Shown here: in pieces, positions 9,013-17,733 of the stretch
Layout: each line of letters opens with the position of its first letter
Position numbering within the stretch: position 1 is the stretch's first letter
Made by a program: the position numbers and the translations under genes
NCBI RefSeq assembly: GCF_020171285.1
Contig: NZ_JAIUZI010000001.1
Location: 496,001-560,000 of the forward strand
DNA: 64,000 nucleotides
Origin: Seohaeicola saemankumensis
Lineage (GTDB): Bacteria > Pseudomonadota > Alphaproteobacteria > Rhodobacterales > Rhodobacteraceae
Direction: 5' to 3'
The notes under the pieces: model-generated
What the model saw: only the letters and a program-made list of their open reading frames with translations
The model's database searches: none
What the model was told of the DNA's origin: nothing

Positions 9013-9924
9013 ATGACTGGCAATCTGACCCTCGGGCCGATCCTGTATCACTGGGACACGGACCAAAAACGCGACTTCTATGCCCGTATCGCGGACGAGG
9101 CGCCGGTCGATACCGTCTATCTCGGCGAGGTGATCTGCTCGAAACGGACCCCGTTCTTTGACGCTCATCTGCCCGAGGTGATCGACCGGCTCGAGCGGGG
9201 CGGCAAACAGGTCGTTCTGGCCTCGCTGTCCGAAGTGGTGATCCGCCGCGAACGAAAGATGATGCAGGATTTCTGCGCCACCGACAGCCACGAGATCGAG
9301 TTGAACAACACCGCCGGCCTCTATGACATCGACGGCCGGCGGCATCGGGTCGGACCGCTGATGAATGTCTACAACGAGGCGACGCTCAAATGGCTGGCGG
9401 ACAAGGGCGCGACCCATGTAACCCTGCCCAACGAGGTACCCGGCACCGTCGCCGGAAAGATGGCGCAAGCCGCCGCCGATCTGGGGGTGGGCATCGAGGT
9501 GCAGGTCTTTGGCCGCGCCTCGCTGGCGGTCTCGGCGCGTTGCTATCACGCGCGGGCTCATTGCCGGACCAAGGACAATTGCCTGTTCGTCTGCGAAGAG
9601 GATCCCGACGGCATGCCCCTGACCACGGTCACCGGCCAGCCATTCCTGATGGTCAACGGTATCCAGACCCTGTCACAGTCCTATGTTTCGTTGATCGACG
9701 AAATCGGCGCGATGCAGGACATGGGGATCACCCATTTCAGGGTGATGCCGCAGGTGGCGGACATGGTGGCCGTCACGCAGATTTTCGCCAAGCGGATCGC
9801 CGGCGATATCGACGGGGACGAAGGCGCCGCGCATCTTGCCGCGCTGGATCTGGCCGCACCGCTGTCCAACGGGTTCTGGCATGGACGCGAAGGGCACCGC
9901 AGGTTTGGGCCACAAGCGGCCTGA
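9013..9924 (+). CDS. ubiV: O2-independent ubiquinone hydroxylation protein UbiV
   Basis: This 303-residue U32-family protein is the partner of UbiU in anaerobic ubiquinone synthesis. Cluster cysteines are visible in YLGEVICSKR and in RCYHARAHC followed by KDNCLFVCEEDPDG. VTLPNEVPGTVAGKMAQ and the C-terminal SNGFWHGREGH also match. I prefer the ATG at 9013, with GGCGGTAG upstream and 2 nt after the ubiU stop; an ATG at 9001 that overlaps ubiU would add four residues. It closes the ubiTUV operon. Confidence 0.93.
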   Translation: MTGNLTLGPILYHWDTDQKRDFYARIADEAPVDTVYLGEVICSKRTPFFDAHLPEVIDRLERGGKQVVLASLSEVVIRRERKMMQDFCATDSHEIELNNTAGLYDIDGRRHRVGPLMNVYNEATLKWLADKGATHVTLPNEVPGTVAGKMAQAAADLGVGIEVQVFGRASLAVSARCYHARAHCRTKDNCLFVCEEDPDGMPLTTVTGQPFLMVNGIQTLSQSYVSLIDEIGAMQDMGITHFRVMPQVADMVAVTQIFAKRIAGDIDGDEGAAHLAALDLAAPLSNGFWHGREGHRRFGPQAA

Positions 9925-9962
9925 CGCTCGCCTATATTGCGGATCAAATATCCCCCTACCCA

Positions 9963-9994
9963 AACTATAGTTGGTCGCCTATACTTGTGGATAA
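9963..9994. promoter_or_regulatory. nrdR upstream region: palindrome and DnaA-box match
   Basis: AACTATAGTT (9963-9972) is a perfect 10-bp palindrome. TGTGGATAA (9986-9994) is a perfect match to the reverse of the DnaA box TTATCCACA. Both lie within 85 bp of the nrdR start. One 9-mer match is expected about every two windows of this size by chance, so functional binding is only a possibility. Confidence 0.35.
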
Positions 9995-10045
9995 GTGGGT
10001 CGCAGTGCCCACAACAAGAGGCGGAAATATAGAGGGGGACGGCCG

Positions 10046-10513
10046 ATGCGCTGCCCGTTTTGCGGAAATATCGACACGCAGGTGAAGGATTCGCGCCCGG
10101 CCGAGGATCACGTCGCGATCCGGCGACGGCGGTTTTGCCCGGCTTGTGGTGGGCGGTTTACCACCTACGAACGGGTGCAATTGCGCGACCTCGTGGTGAT
10201 CAAATCCAGCGGCAAACGCGAGGATTTCGACCGCGACAAGCTGGAACGGTCGATCCGCATTTCGATGCAGAAACGCCCGATCGAACCCGAACGTATCGAC
10301 CAGATGATCTCGGGCATCGTGCGGCGGCTGGAAAGTATGGGCGATACCGATATCCAGTCTAACAAGATCGGCGAGATCGTGATGGAGGCACTGGCCCGGA
10401 TCGACACGGTGGCCTATGTGCGCTTTGCCAGCGTTTACAAGAACTTCCAGGCGGCGGATGATTTCGAGGACTTCGTCCACGAACTGCGCCCAAACACACC
10501 GCCCGAAGAGTGA
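10046..10513 (+). CDS. nrdR: Transcriptional repressor NrdR
   Basis: The 155-residue zinc-finger/ATP-cone protein represses ribonucleotide reductase genes according to the dATP/ATP balance. The zinc ribbon is visible as [18 protein letters not shown] and [16 protein letters not shown], followed by the ATP cone starting [20 protein letters not shown]. Length is standard. The ATG at 10046 follows AGAGGGGGAC and gives the canonical MRCPFC start; the 17 codons upstream in frame are not family sequence. The stop overlaps the GTG start of ribD by 4 nt (GTGA), a common alphaproteobacterial arrangement. Confidence 0.96.
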   Translation: MRCPFCGNIDTQVKDSRPAEDHVAIRRRRFCPACGGRFTTYERVQLRDLVVIKSSGKREDFDRDKLERSIRISMQKRPIEPERIDQMISGIVRRLESMGDTDIQSNKIGEIVMEALARIDTVAYVRFASVYKNFQAADDFEDFVHELRPNTPPEE

Positions 10514-11625
10514 GCGCCGAAGATACCCGGTACATGGCGCTGGCCCTGTCGCTCGGCCGGCGCGGAATGGGCAACTGCTGGCCCAACCCTGCGGTCGGCT
10601 GCGTCATCGTGGCGGGCGGCCGGATCGTCGGGCGCGGCTGGACCCAGCCGGGCGGCCGCCCGCATGCCGAAACGCAGGCCCTGGCGCAGGCGGGCGCGGC
10701 CGCGCGCGGCGCCACCGCCTATGTCACGCTTGAACCCTGTTCTCATCACGGCGCGACGCCGCCCTGCTGCGACGCGCTGATTGCGGCGGGGATCGCCCGC
10801 GTGGTGGCGCCGTTGCAGGACAGTGACCCGCGTGTCGCAGGCCAGGGGTTCGAAACCCTGCGCAAACACGGGATCGACGTCAGAACCGGTGTTCTCGCGG
10901 AGCAAGCGGCGCGCGACCACGCGGGTTTCTTTCTGCGGACCGAACAGGGCCGGCCGCTGGTGACGCTGAAACTGGCCAGCAGCTTTGACGGCCGCATCGC
11001 TACCGGAACCGGCGAAAGCAAATGGATCACCGGACCGCAGGCGCGGCGCGAGGTGCATGCGCTGCGGGCGCGCCACGATGCGGTGATGGTTGGGGCGGGC
11101 ACCGCGCGTGCCGACGATCCGTCGCTGACCGTGCGCGACATCGGAGTGACCCGGCAGCCGGTGCGCGTGGTGGTGTCGCGGCATCTGGACCTGCCACTTC
11201 TGGGACAGTTGGCGCGAACTGCGGGCGACGTGCCGCTGTGGCTGTGTCACGGTCATGGGGCCGATATCGAACGGGTAAAAGCTTGGGAAGGGCTGGGGGC
11301 GACGCTGATCCCCTGCGCCGTGCGCGGTGTGCAATTGAATGCCGGCGACGTGCTTCAGCAACTGGGCCAGGCCGGGTTGACGCGGGTGTTCTGCGAAGGC
11401 GGCAGCGCGCTGGCGGCCTCCTTGCTGGCGGCGGACCTGGTGGATGAACTGGTCGGGTTCGGTGCCGGGCTGGCGATCGGTGCCGAGGGGCTTCCCGCGA
11501 TCGGTGCGCTGGGTCTGGGCCGTCTGGCCGAGGCGCCTCGGTTCGATCTGCTGGAAACCCGCGAGGTCGGGGGCGACGCGATGCAGCGCTGGACCCGGTC
11601 GCTTGGCCCGAGTGCTGCCCGCTGA
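10510..11625 (+). CDS. ribD: Bifunctional diaminohydroxyphosphoribosylaminopyrimidine deaminase/reductase
   Basis: The 371-residue riboflavin enzyme deaminates and then reduces the pyrimidine intermediate after GTP opening. The N-terminal deaminase has the zinc motif PHAETQAL (residues about 56-63) and [15 protein letters not shown]. The C-terminal reductase starts near [20 protein letters not shown] and carries [24 protein letters not shown] (given in parts: [23 protein letters not shown]). The GTG start overlaps the nrdR stop. Downstream the rib genes are interrupted by a reverse-strand capsule block; ribE resumes at 16386. Confidence 0.96.
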   Translation: MSAEDTRYMALALSLGRRGMGNCWPNPAVGCVIVAGGRIVGRGWTQPGGRPHAETQALAQAGAAARGATAYVTLEPCSHHGATPPCCDALIAAGIARVVAPLQDSDPRVAGQGFETLRKHGIDVRTGVLAEQAARDHAGFFLRTEQGRPLVTLKLASSFDGRIATGTGESKWITGPQARREVHALRARHDAVMVGAGTARADDPSLTVRDIGVTRQPVRVVVSRHLDLPLLGQLARTAGDVPLWLCHGHGADIERVKAWEGLGATLIPCAVRGVQLNAGDVLQQLGQAGLTRVFCEGGSALAASLLAADLVDELVGFGAGLAIGAEGLPAIGALGLGRLAEAPRFDLLETREVGGDAMQRWTRSLGPSAAR

Positions 11626-11690
11626 CCGACCCGCCGACGGCGAATGCCTGATCTTGGGGCTTTTTGATCAGAAAGAAGCGGCAGCGCGGT

Positions 11691-13706
11691 CTATCTCCAG
11701 AGGTGCGCGTAGGTCGACAGCAGCCCTTGGAGCTTGGACAGGCTGCGGTTGGCCAGCCCACCGGATGGCAAATGACCACTGGTCAGCCGGTCGGCGGCCA
11801 CTTCGACCGGGCAGGGTTGGCCGGTCAGCGGGTCAAAGTAGCGCGGATAGTCGATCAGGGTGGCGTGTACCAGTCCGGCCAGATCAGGGCGGGCGCGGCG
11901 GCGGTCGATGGCCGGACCGCGATCCGTGGTTAGCCCCCAGCCTGCATAGAACGGTGTGCCCAGCGTGGTAACACGAACGCCCCGCAGCAGCGCCTCGAAA
12001 CCCAGAAGCGAGGTCATCGTCCAGACCTCGTCGACCTGTTCCAGCAGCGCGGCCGGATCGGCATGCGGCAGAACCTGATCGGCCAGCGTCACGGCATCAA
12101 CCGCGCCGGTGCGCAGGCCGGCTTCGACGTCGGGGTGGGGTTTGTAGAGGATGACCGCGTCGGGCCGCGCGGCGCGGACCACCCGCAGCAGATCCGCGTT
12201 GTCGCGCACGGTGCCGGCCCCTCGCAGGATCGAGGCATCGTCTTCGACCTGGCCGGGCACCAGGATCCGGTGACCCGGCAATAGATCGGGGCAGGCCCCG
12301 CCGAGGTTGTACTTTGACAGACCGCGACCGGTCAGCGTGGCGATCAGCCGGTCCGCCCTGACGCGCTGGTCGGCGCGCAGGCTTGCGCGGGCCGCTATCA
12401 GCCGTTCCAGGCGGGAGGGCATCGAGGGGTCGTAATAGATGCCCAGATCATCGGTCACTAGGGACAGCGGCGGCACCAGCTGCGCGCCGAGGCCCCGCGA
12501 CCGCAGGAAGCCGTCCTCGACCCTTACCGCCCCATGATGCTCCGGTCCCGCCTTGCCTGCCCAGACCATCCAGGGGCGCGACAGCGACCGGGCGCGGTCA
12601 GGGTCGTCGGTAAAGATCATCCGTTTCTGCCTGCCAAAGATCTGTTGCAGCGGGCGGCGTTTCCACATCCGCATGCCGCTGGCGGCCCATCCGTGTCGGT
12701 CCTGCCGCCAGGCGCGGCTCTGCGCCTCCAGCGTGTCCAGCACGGTTTCCAGCTCGCAAAGCGCGTCACGGAAGGGATCGTACCAGGTCGGGTAGAGGAT
12801 CATGGCGGCGGCAAAGAGCTGCGCGCGGGTCAGCCGCCGCTCGCGGCGGGGTACCGGGTGTTCGTCCTGTGTCAGCCCCCAGCCGGCGTAGAAGGGCTGT
12901 CCAAAGACGCGCGGCTTGTGGCCGGCCAGAATGGCCTCGAACCCCAGTTGCGAAGACAGGGTGTAAACGCCGACCGCCCCCTCCAGCAGCGCCCACGGGC
13001 TGACGGGTCGGTCCAGCAGCGAAACCCGGTCATTGGCGTCCAGCGCAGAGTAGTAGCCGGGCCGGTATCCGGCGCTGGTTTCGGGATGGGTCTTGATAAT
13101 GACACGGGCGCCGGGGTGTTCTTCCTGCGCAAAGACCAGCATTTCGCGAAACAGGGCGTCGGTTCCCTTACTGGCGACGACCGAGGCGTCGCCGCGAGTC
13201 TGGTCGACGACCAGCACATAGCCGGGGTCGGGCGGTGGATCGCGTGGGTCGAAGGCATTGTACTTGCTCAGGTGCGACTGGCGGATGCGAGTGATCGCGT
13301 CGCGGGCGCGTGACAGCAGCGCGTGATCGTCCAGCGGCGCGGTGGCCAGCAGGCGCTCCAGATCCGACGGGGTCGCCGGATCGAAGTGCAGCCCCGAGCG
13401 GTCGAGGTTCAGCCCGATCGGCGGCTCTCCGGCACGGCCGGGATACAGGGAGCGGAGAAAGGCATCCTCGACACGCAGCAGCGGCACATCGCGTCTCTCC
13501 GCCACCGCCAGCCCACGGTGGGCGGTGGGGCTGGCACCCCAGATGCCAACCATGTCGCCGGCCCGGGGCAGGCCAAGCCGCAGGTCATATCCCGCAAGCG
13601 ACAGGATGCGGCGCACCCGGCGTTGGGTCACAAAGCCGCCGTTATAGACAAACAGCCGGGTGCGATTGCGCCCGGCTGCCGGTTCCTCGGGATGATCCCC
13701 CGTCAT
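11691..13706 (-). CDS. kpsC: KpsC-type capsule polysaccharide glycosyltransferase
   Basis: The 671-residue cytosolic protein has the duplicated architecture of KpsC, the retaining beta-Kdo transferase that builds the poly-Kdo linker on the phosphatidylglycerol anchor of group 2-type capsules. The two halves each carry a WGASPT or VWAGKAG segment, a VEDGFLRSRGLG or VEDAFLRSLYPG motif, a VLVVDQTRGDASV or ILVPGQVEDDASI motif and an IKTHPE or YKPHPD motif, ending FYAGWGLT (in both halves). This internal repeat is diagnostic. The stop of the next gene upstream abuts its ATG (13706/13707), so the export gene and kpsC are cotranscribed. Confidence 0.92.
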   Translation of the reverse strand: MTGDHPEEPAAGRNRTRLFVYNGGFVTQRRVRRILSLAGYDLRLGLPRAGDMVGIWGASPTAHRGLAVAERRDVPLLRVEDAFLRSLYPGRAGEPPIGLNLDRSGLHFDPATPSDLERLLATAPLDDHALLSRARDAITRIRQSHLSKYNAFDPRDPPPDPGYVLVVDQTRGDASVVASKGTDALFREMLVFAQEEHPGARVIIKTHPETSAGYRPGYYSALDANDRVSLLDRPVSPWALLEGAVGVYTLSSQLGFEAILAGHKPRVFGQPFYAGWGLTQDEHPVPRRERRLTRAQLFAAAMILYPTWYDPFRDALCELETVLDTLEAQSRAWRQDRHGWAASGMRMWKRRPLQQIFGRQKRMIFTDDPDRARSLSRPWMVWAGKAGPEHHGAVRVEDGFLRSRGLGAQLVPPLSLVTDDLGIYYDPSMPSRLERLIAARASLRADQRVRADRLIATLTGRGLSKYNLGGACPDLLPGHRILVPGQVEDDASILRGAGTVRDNADLLRVVRAARPDAVILYKPHPDVEAGLRTGAVDAVTLADQVLPHADPAALLEQVDEVWTMTSLLGFEALLRGVRVTTLGTPFYAGWGLTTDRGPAIDRRRARPDLAGLVHATLIDYPRYFDPLTGQPCPVEVAADRLTSGHLPSGGLANRSLSKLQGLLSTYAHLWR

Positions 13707-14837
13707 TTACTGGGTCAGCGTCGCGATATTGGCAAAGGGCGTCAGGCCGCCTGAGATCAGCGAGATGGTCTTGGTCCATTGTGCATAGGGCGCTTCGGTC
13801 ACATAGAGCGTGTCATCGTCACGGATCACGAAATCGCGGGCGGTGAACAGCCCGTTGGGTTCGGTCAGGTTCAAAACGTAGACCATGCGCTGCGCACCCT
13901 GCAGGTCGCTGCGGCCCAGCACCTGACCGGCGATTTCGGCCGGCTCATTGCGGAAGATGAAGACGCCGGTCGGGTCGGAGGCGACCGAGATCAACCCGCC
14001 GACCTGCGCGATGGCTTCCAGCGCGGACAGATCCTGCGATTCAAAGGGCACGCGGGCCTGGGTGTTGGTGCTGCCCAGCGCGGTGAACGAACGGGTGTCC
14101 TCTTCCACCAGGATCCGGTCTCCGCCGCGCAGGGCGATGTCCAGTTCGGGGTGGTCGTACAGATCCTGGAACCAGACCTTGCCCTGCTGGTTGGCGCGGA
14201 TCACGGTGACCTGCGCGATTTCCGGTGAAATCGTCACGCCGCCGGCCTGCGCCAGCATCGTCGCCAGCGTCCGGGTCGGACGTTCGATGGGATAGACGCC
14301 CTGTGCGCCGATCGCCCCGATCAGCGAAACGGTGGATCCGTCGCCGGCCAGGCGGCGCACCTGCACCTGCGGGTCCGGGGTCTGCTCTTCGAGCCGGGCG
14401 GTGATGGTTTCGCGCAGTTGTTCCGGGGTATTGCCGCTGGCGCGGACCCGTCCGGCGTAGGGGACAAAGATGAACCCGGCGCTGTCGACCTGCACCTCTT
14501 CGAGGATAGTGGAGTTGGTCCCTTCGCCGGCCAACAAACCGTCGTCGACGTTTTCCCAGACCGTCAGGCCCAGCACGTCGCCGGGACGGATTGTATCAGA
14601 CGTCAGTGTGCCGGCGTTCTGGAAGGCAGCGGAGAACCCCAGCGCGGGAACCACGGCGGTTGCCCTGGTCACGCGGTCGTTGACGGCGACGATAAAGGCA
14701 TCGCCTTCCTTCTGGACCGAGCCGGCAAAGATTTCGCGTTTGTTCGGGCCGACTTTTGGCAACGAACAAGAGGCCGCAAGCGCAAGCGCAGCCATCAGGG
14801 CGACGGGCTTCGCCCATCGAACATAAACGGGGTTCAC
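13707..14837 (-). CDS. Polysaccharide export outer-membrane lipoprotein (Wza/KpsD-like, SLBB)
   Basis: The 376-residue protein should form the outer-membrane channel for capsule export. I choose the GTG at 14837: GAGGAG lies 8 nt upstream and the codon begins a lipoprotein signal (KPVALMAALALAAS before Cys, lipobox LAASC). An ATG at 14921 would add 28 residues unlike a leader. The polysaccharide export domain contains IRPGDVLGLTVWENV and VDSAGFIFVPYAGRV; SLBB-type repeats follow (VSLIGAIGAQGVYPI, AQAGGVTISPE). It lies between kpsS and kpsC on the same strand. kpsE/M/T are not in the window. Confidence 0.88.
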   Translation of the reverse strand: MNPVYVRWAKPVALMAALALAASCSLPKVGPNKREIFAGSVQKEGDAFIVAVNDRVTRATAVVPALGFSAAFQNAGTLTSDTIRPGDVLGLTVWENVDDGLLAGEGTNSTILEEVQVDSAGFIFVPYAGRVRASGNTPEQLRETITARLEEQTPDPQVQVRRLAGDGSTVSLIGAIGAQGVYPIERPTRTLATMLAQAGGVTISPEIAQVTVIRANQQGKVWFQDLYDHPELDIALRGGDRILVEEDTRSFTALGSTNTQARVPFESQDLSALEAIAQVGGLISVASDPTGVFIFRNEPAEIAGQVLGRSDLQGAQRMVYVLNLTEPNGLFTARDFVIRDDDTLYVTEAPYAQWTKTISLISGGLTPFANIATLTQ

Positions 14838-14935
14838 TGCTCGGTCTCCTCGACCTGTTATTGTTTCTGCCTCAGGTTTTTTTCTCAACCTATCGGAATC
14901 CAGAACAAAAATCCAGTCCAATAGGCTGTGCAGGG

Positions 14936-16228
14936 TCAGTTCACAATGCGCAACTGTTGCCGTGGTGCCGCTGTTCCCAGCTTCAGCGCGTCATAGGGAT
15001 CGTCCGGCGACAGCATCATGTCGACCACATGGCGCAGCAGTTGCCGCCGCCCGCGCCGCGAATAGAAGCCGCCGGGCACCTGGCTGGTTTCCAGCAGAAA
15101 GCGGCGATAGTCCTTGTAGGCACGATTGTCGGGCCGGGCCGCGCCGGCAAAGAATTCGCGCAGCGGTTGGGTCGAGACGAACTCGGGCTTGGCATAGACC
15201 GCGTCGCCAAAGACTTTCAGCGGGATGCCGCGCCACAGCACCTGCTGGCCGGCGGTGGAATTCACGGTGACGGCGGTGCGCGCATCATTGAGCAGCTGCG
15301 CCAGCTTGCCGCCCCGCACATAGTGGACCCGGTTGCTCAGCCCGTGCAGGCGGGCAAGGCGTTTGACCTCTTGCCTGACCGGCACGCGGCCGTCTTCCAG
15401 CGGGTGCGCCTTGACCACGAGGTGATGATGTGGCGGTGCGCCGCCGGCAAAGCCGTCAAAGATCTCGGCCAGAAATTCGGTCATCGTCGAGAACGGCGAA
15501 TGTTCCTGGAACGAGCTGTCGTGTTCCAGCTGCAGCAACGCCAGATGATAGGGAAAGCCGCCGGTGCGAATGCGCCAGGTGGACAGCTGGCGATCGGCGG
15601 CATGGGCCGGGATCAGCAGAAAGCGTTGCAGATAAAGCTGAAATTCCTTGGCGACTCCCAAGCTGCGGTGCGGTCGAAAATTTCGATAGTCGCCGTTCCG
15701 GAACATCACGAACCAATGGTAGAGCGCGCCATAGAACATGTGCTGGCGCATGTCGCCCCAGTGCGCGGGGGGCAAGGGCGCCTCCATGTCGGACAGGGCC
15801 AGCGCCGATTGCATCTCCGTGATCGACATTTCCATCAGCCGCGAATTGCCGTTCGACCCGCCGCGTTCGTAGGTCACCCAATAGGGCCGCATATAGCCCT
15901 CTTCGAAGACGTGGACGGTCAGCCCGGCGGCCTTGGCAGCGGCGACGGCTTTGGCGTGGATGGGCCGGGTGTCGCCGTACAAGACAATGTCGGTGACGTT
16001 TTTTTCCGAGACGATCCGGGCAAATGTATCGGGCCATTCCTCGGGGGTGCCCCGAAACGGGATATAGCTGGCGGGGTGGAACCAGAAGGCACGGTCACCG
16101 GCATTGAAACCGACACGCCAGACCTGCGCCCCGGCCGCGCGCAGCATCTTGCCAAGCGCGTTGAAAAAGGGGCCGTGCGGCCCCTGCAGGAACAAGAACA
16201 CCCGCGAAGGTCGGGATGAAGCGGTCAT
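14936..16228 (-). CDS. kpsS: KpsS-like capsule polysaccharide biosynthesis protein
   Basis: The 430-residue cytosolic protein resembles KpsS, the transferase that adds the first Kdo to the capsule lipid anchor. Supporting segments are FLFLQGPHGPFFNALG near the N-terminus, DIVLYGDTRPIHAKA, VHVFEEGYMRPYWVTYE and the C-terminal VVKAHPLEDGR. I use the ATG at 16228, with AGGTGA 5 nt upstream, rather than one 9 codons further up. It is the first gene of a three-gene reverse-strand capsule operon. Its start is 157 bp from ribE, which is transcribed the other way. Confidence 0.88.
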   Translation of the reverse strand: MTASSRPSRVFLFLQGPHGPFFNALGKMLRAAGAQVWRVGFNAGDRAFWFHPASYIPFRGTPEEWPDTFARIVSEKNVTDIVLYGDTRPIHAKAVAAAKAAGLTVHVFEEGYMRPYWVTYERGGSNGNSRLMEMSITEMQSALALSDMEAPLPPAHWGDMRQHMFYGALYHWFVMFRNGDYRNFRPHRSLGVAKEFQLYLQRFLLIPAHAADRQLSTWRIRTGGFPYHLALLQLEHDSSFQEHSPFSTMTEFLAEIFDGFAGGAPPHHHLVVKAHPLEDGRVPVRQEVKRLARLHGLSNRVHYVRGGKLAQLLNDARTAVTVNSTAGQQVLWRGIPLKVFGDAVYAKPEFVSTQPLREFFAGAARPDNRAYKDYRRFLLETSQVPGGFYSRRGRRQLLRHVVDMMLSPDDPYDALKLGTAAPRQQLRIVN

Positions 16229-16385
16229 TACATCACCTGTGCGCCACAATGGCATGGTCCCGACCCATAATTGTTCAGTTGGGCGAAACTATGACCCCGG
16301 CAAGGCGGGACCGCAAGGCAGGGGCTTGCCCGGCACGTTTCAGGCGGATACGTCATGGGGGTTCGCATCGTTCAGGAGACTGCGC

Positions 16386-16988
16386 ATGTTCACTGGGATC
16401 GTTACCGACATCGGCACCATTTCCGCGCTGGAACAGGCCGGGGATCTGAAGGCGCGGATCGCAACCGGGTATGATACGAACGGCATCGACATCGGTGCGT
16501 CCATCGCCAGCGACGGGGTGTGTCTGACGGTGATCGCGCTGGGGGACGACTGGTACGACGTTCAGATCAGCGCCGAGACGGTGTCCAAGACCAATATCGG
16601 CAGCTGGACGGTGGGCAAGCGGGTGAACCTGGAGCGGGCGCTGAAGGTGGGCGACGAACTGGGCGGGCATATCGTGTCGGGCCATGTGGACGGTGTGGCG
16701 GAAATTATTGATATGAAAGACGAAGGTGACAGCACCCGGATCACCTTTCGCGCGCCAGGAGGCTTGGCGCGTTTCATCGCGCCCAAGGGATCGGTGGCGC
16801 TGAACGGCACCTCGCTGACAGTCAATGAAGTGTCTGGAAACACATTTGGAATCAACGTGATACCGCACACGCAGCAGGTCACGACCTGGGGCGATGTGAC
16901 CGTGGGCGACCGCGTCAACCTCGAGATCGACACGCTGGCGCGCTACGTTGCGCGGCTGGCCGAGGCGACGACGGAAGGGGCCGCGTGA
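16386..16988 (+). CDS. ribE: Riboflavin synthase alpha chain
   Basis: The 200-residue enzyme dismutates two 6,7-dimethyl-8-ribityllumazine molecules to riboflavin. It shows the canonical MFTGIV start and the tandem lumazine-binding domains: domain 1 with GASIASDGVCLTVI, domain 2 with GHIVSGHVDGVAEI and KGSVALNGTSLTVNEV. The ATG at 16386 follows CAGGAGACTGCGC. I looked at the 157-bp leader for FMN-riboswitch motifs and saw none. The stop overlaps the next gene. It belongs with ribBX, ribH and nusB, although two reverse-strand blocks break up the cluster. Confidence 0.96.
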   Translation: MFTGIVTDIGTISALEQAGDLKARIATGYDTNGIDIGASIASDGVCLTVIALGDDWYDVQISAETVSKTNIGSWTVGKRVNLERALKVGDELGGHIVSGHVDGVAEIIDMKDEGDSTRITFRAPGGLARFIAPKGSVALNGTSLTVNEVSGNTFGINVIPHTQQVTTWGDVTVGDRVNLEIDTLARYVARLAEATTEGAA

Positions 16989-17560
16989 TGGCGGGGATGG
17001 GGCATAACAACGGGCCGACGATGGAACCGGGGCATGTTTACCGCACCCATATGTGGCGCAAGGCGCAGAAGCGGTTGATGCCGAATACGATCCCGTTGCT
17101 GATCGTCCGGATGCGGGTTCAGCGGGCGGCGGAACTGGGGCTGGACTATAAAACCTACGCCAGCATCCGCCAGGCGGCGGGCTCTGATATTCTTGGATTG
17201 TTGTTTTCTTCCAATGCGTTACGGATCATTGGTGATGGTGCAAAAATGCCCGATGCGCGGGCGCGGGCACTGGCGGAAGTGAAGGCGGCGCGGCGGTTGT
17301 CGCTGGTGCATGCGCCGCATCAGCCACCCGCCGTGCTGCAGGCCAACCCGGTGCTGGACGCCGCCGCCGCCGCGCCGAGGTTCACCGACAGCTGGACGCA
17401 GATGAGCGAGCGAATTCAAGGGTTTATCCGCGAGCAGCGGCTGCCGGGCAACCAGGTTCTGATCATCGGTGACACCAGCGTCGAGAGCGAATGGGGCACC
17501 GCCGCCCGCGCGGCAGGCTATCTCCCGGCGGACCGCTACTTTGGCCAGCTGTCGGCCTGA
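16988..17560 (+). CDS. Hypothetical protein in the riboflavin cluster
   Basis: The protein has 190 residues, with no signal peptide or membrane segment. Start options are GTG 16985 or ATG 16988 (TGATG overlap with the ribE stop), so translation is coupled to ribE. The N-terminus has GHNNGPTMEPG, then a basic stretch (HMWRKAQKRLMP), and the C-terminus ends VLIIGDTSVESEWGTAARAAGYLPADRYFG. I recall similar uncharacterised proteins beside ribE in roseobacters, but no function is known to me. Its fixed place in the rib operon suggests a link to flavin metabolism; this is inference only. Confidence 0.75.
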   Translation: MAGMGHNNGPTMEPGHVYRTHMWRKAQKRLMPNTIPLLIVRMRVQRAAELGLDYKTYASIRQAAGSDILGLLFSSNALRIIGDGAKMPDARARALAEVKAARRLSLVHAPHQPPAVLQANPVLDAAAAAPRFTDSWTQMSERIQGFIREQRLPGNQVLIIGDTSVESEWGTAARAAGYLPADRYFGQLSA

Positions 17561-17733
17561 GCCGGCGGGATCATCCGTTTTGTACCGCTCCGAAAACCGG
17601 CTTTGACCGTTTTGTACAAACCCGGACGCGGCGATTTTTACCCTTTGGCAAGATGTGCGGACCGCGCCGCGTGGCAGCGCTTAACCTATCGTTCACTTCC
17701 GTCTTGTAGAAGTGGGAACAACGCCCCGGTGGA

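Noticed and set aside
16229..16385. FMN riboswitch before ribE or ribBX
   Set aside because: The conserved FMN-riboswitch segments (such as the GGGGCAGGGTGAAATTCC type) are not present in either leader.
17694..17714. CACTTC...GAAGTG hairpin as a terminator of the proline racemase gene
   Set aside because: The stem is only 6 bp with a 9-nt loop and no T-run on the minus strand; too weak to list as a feature.
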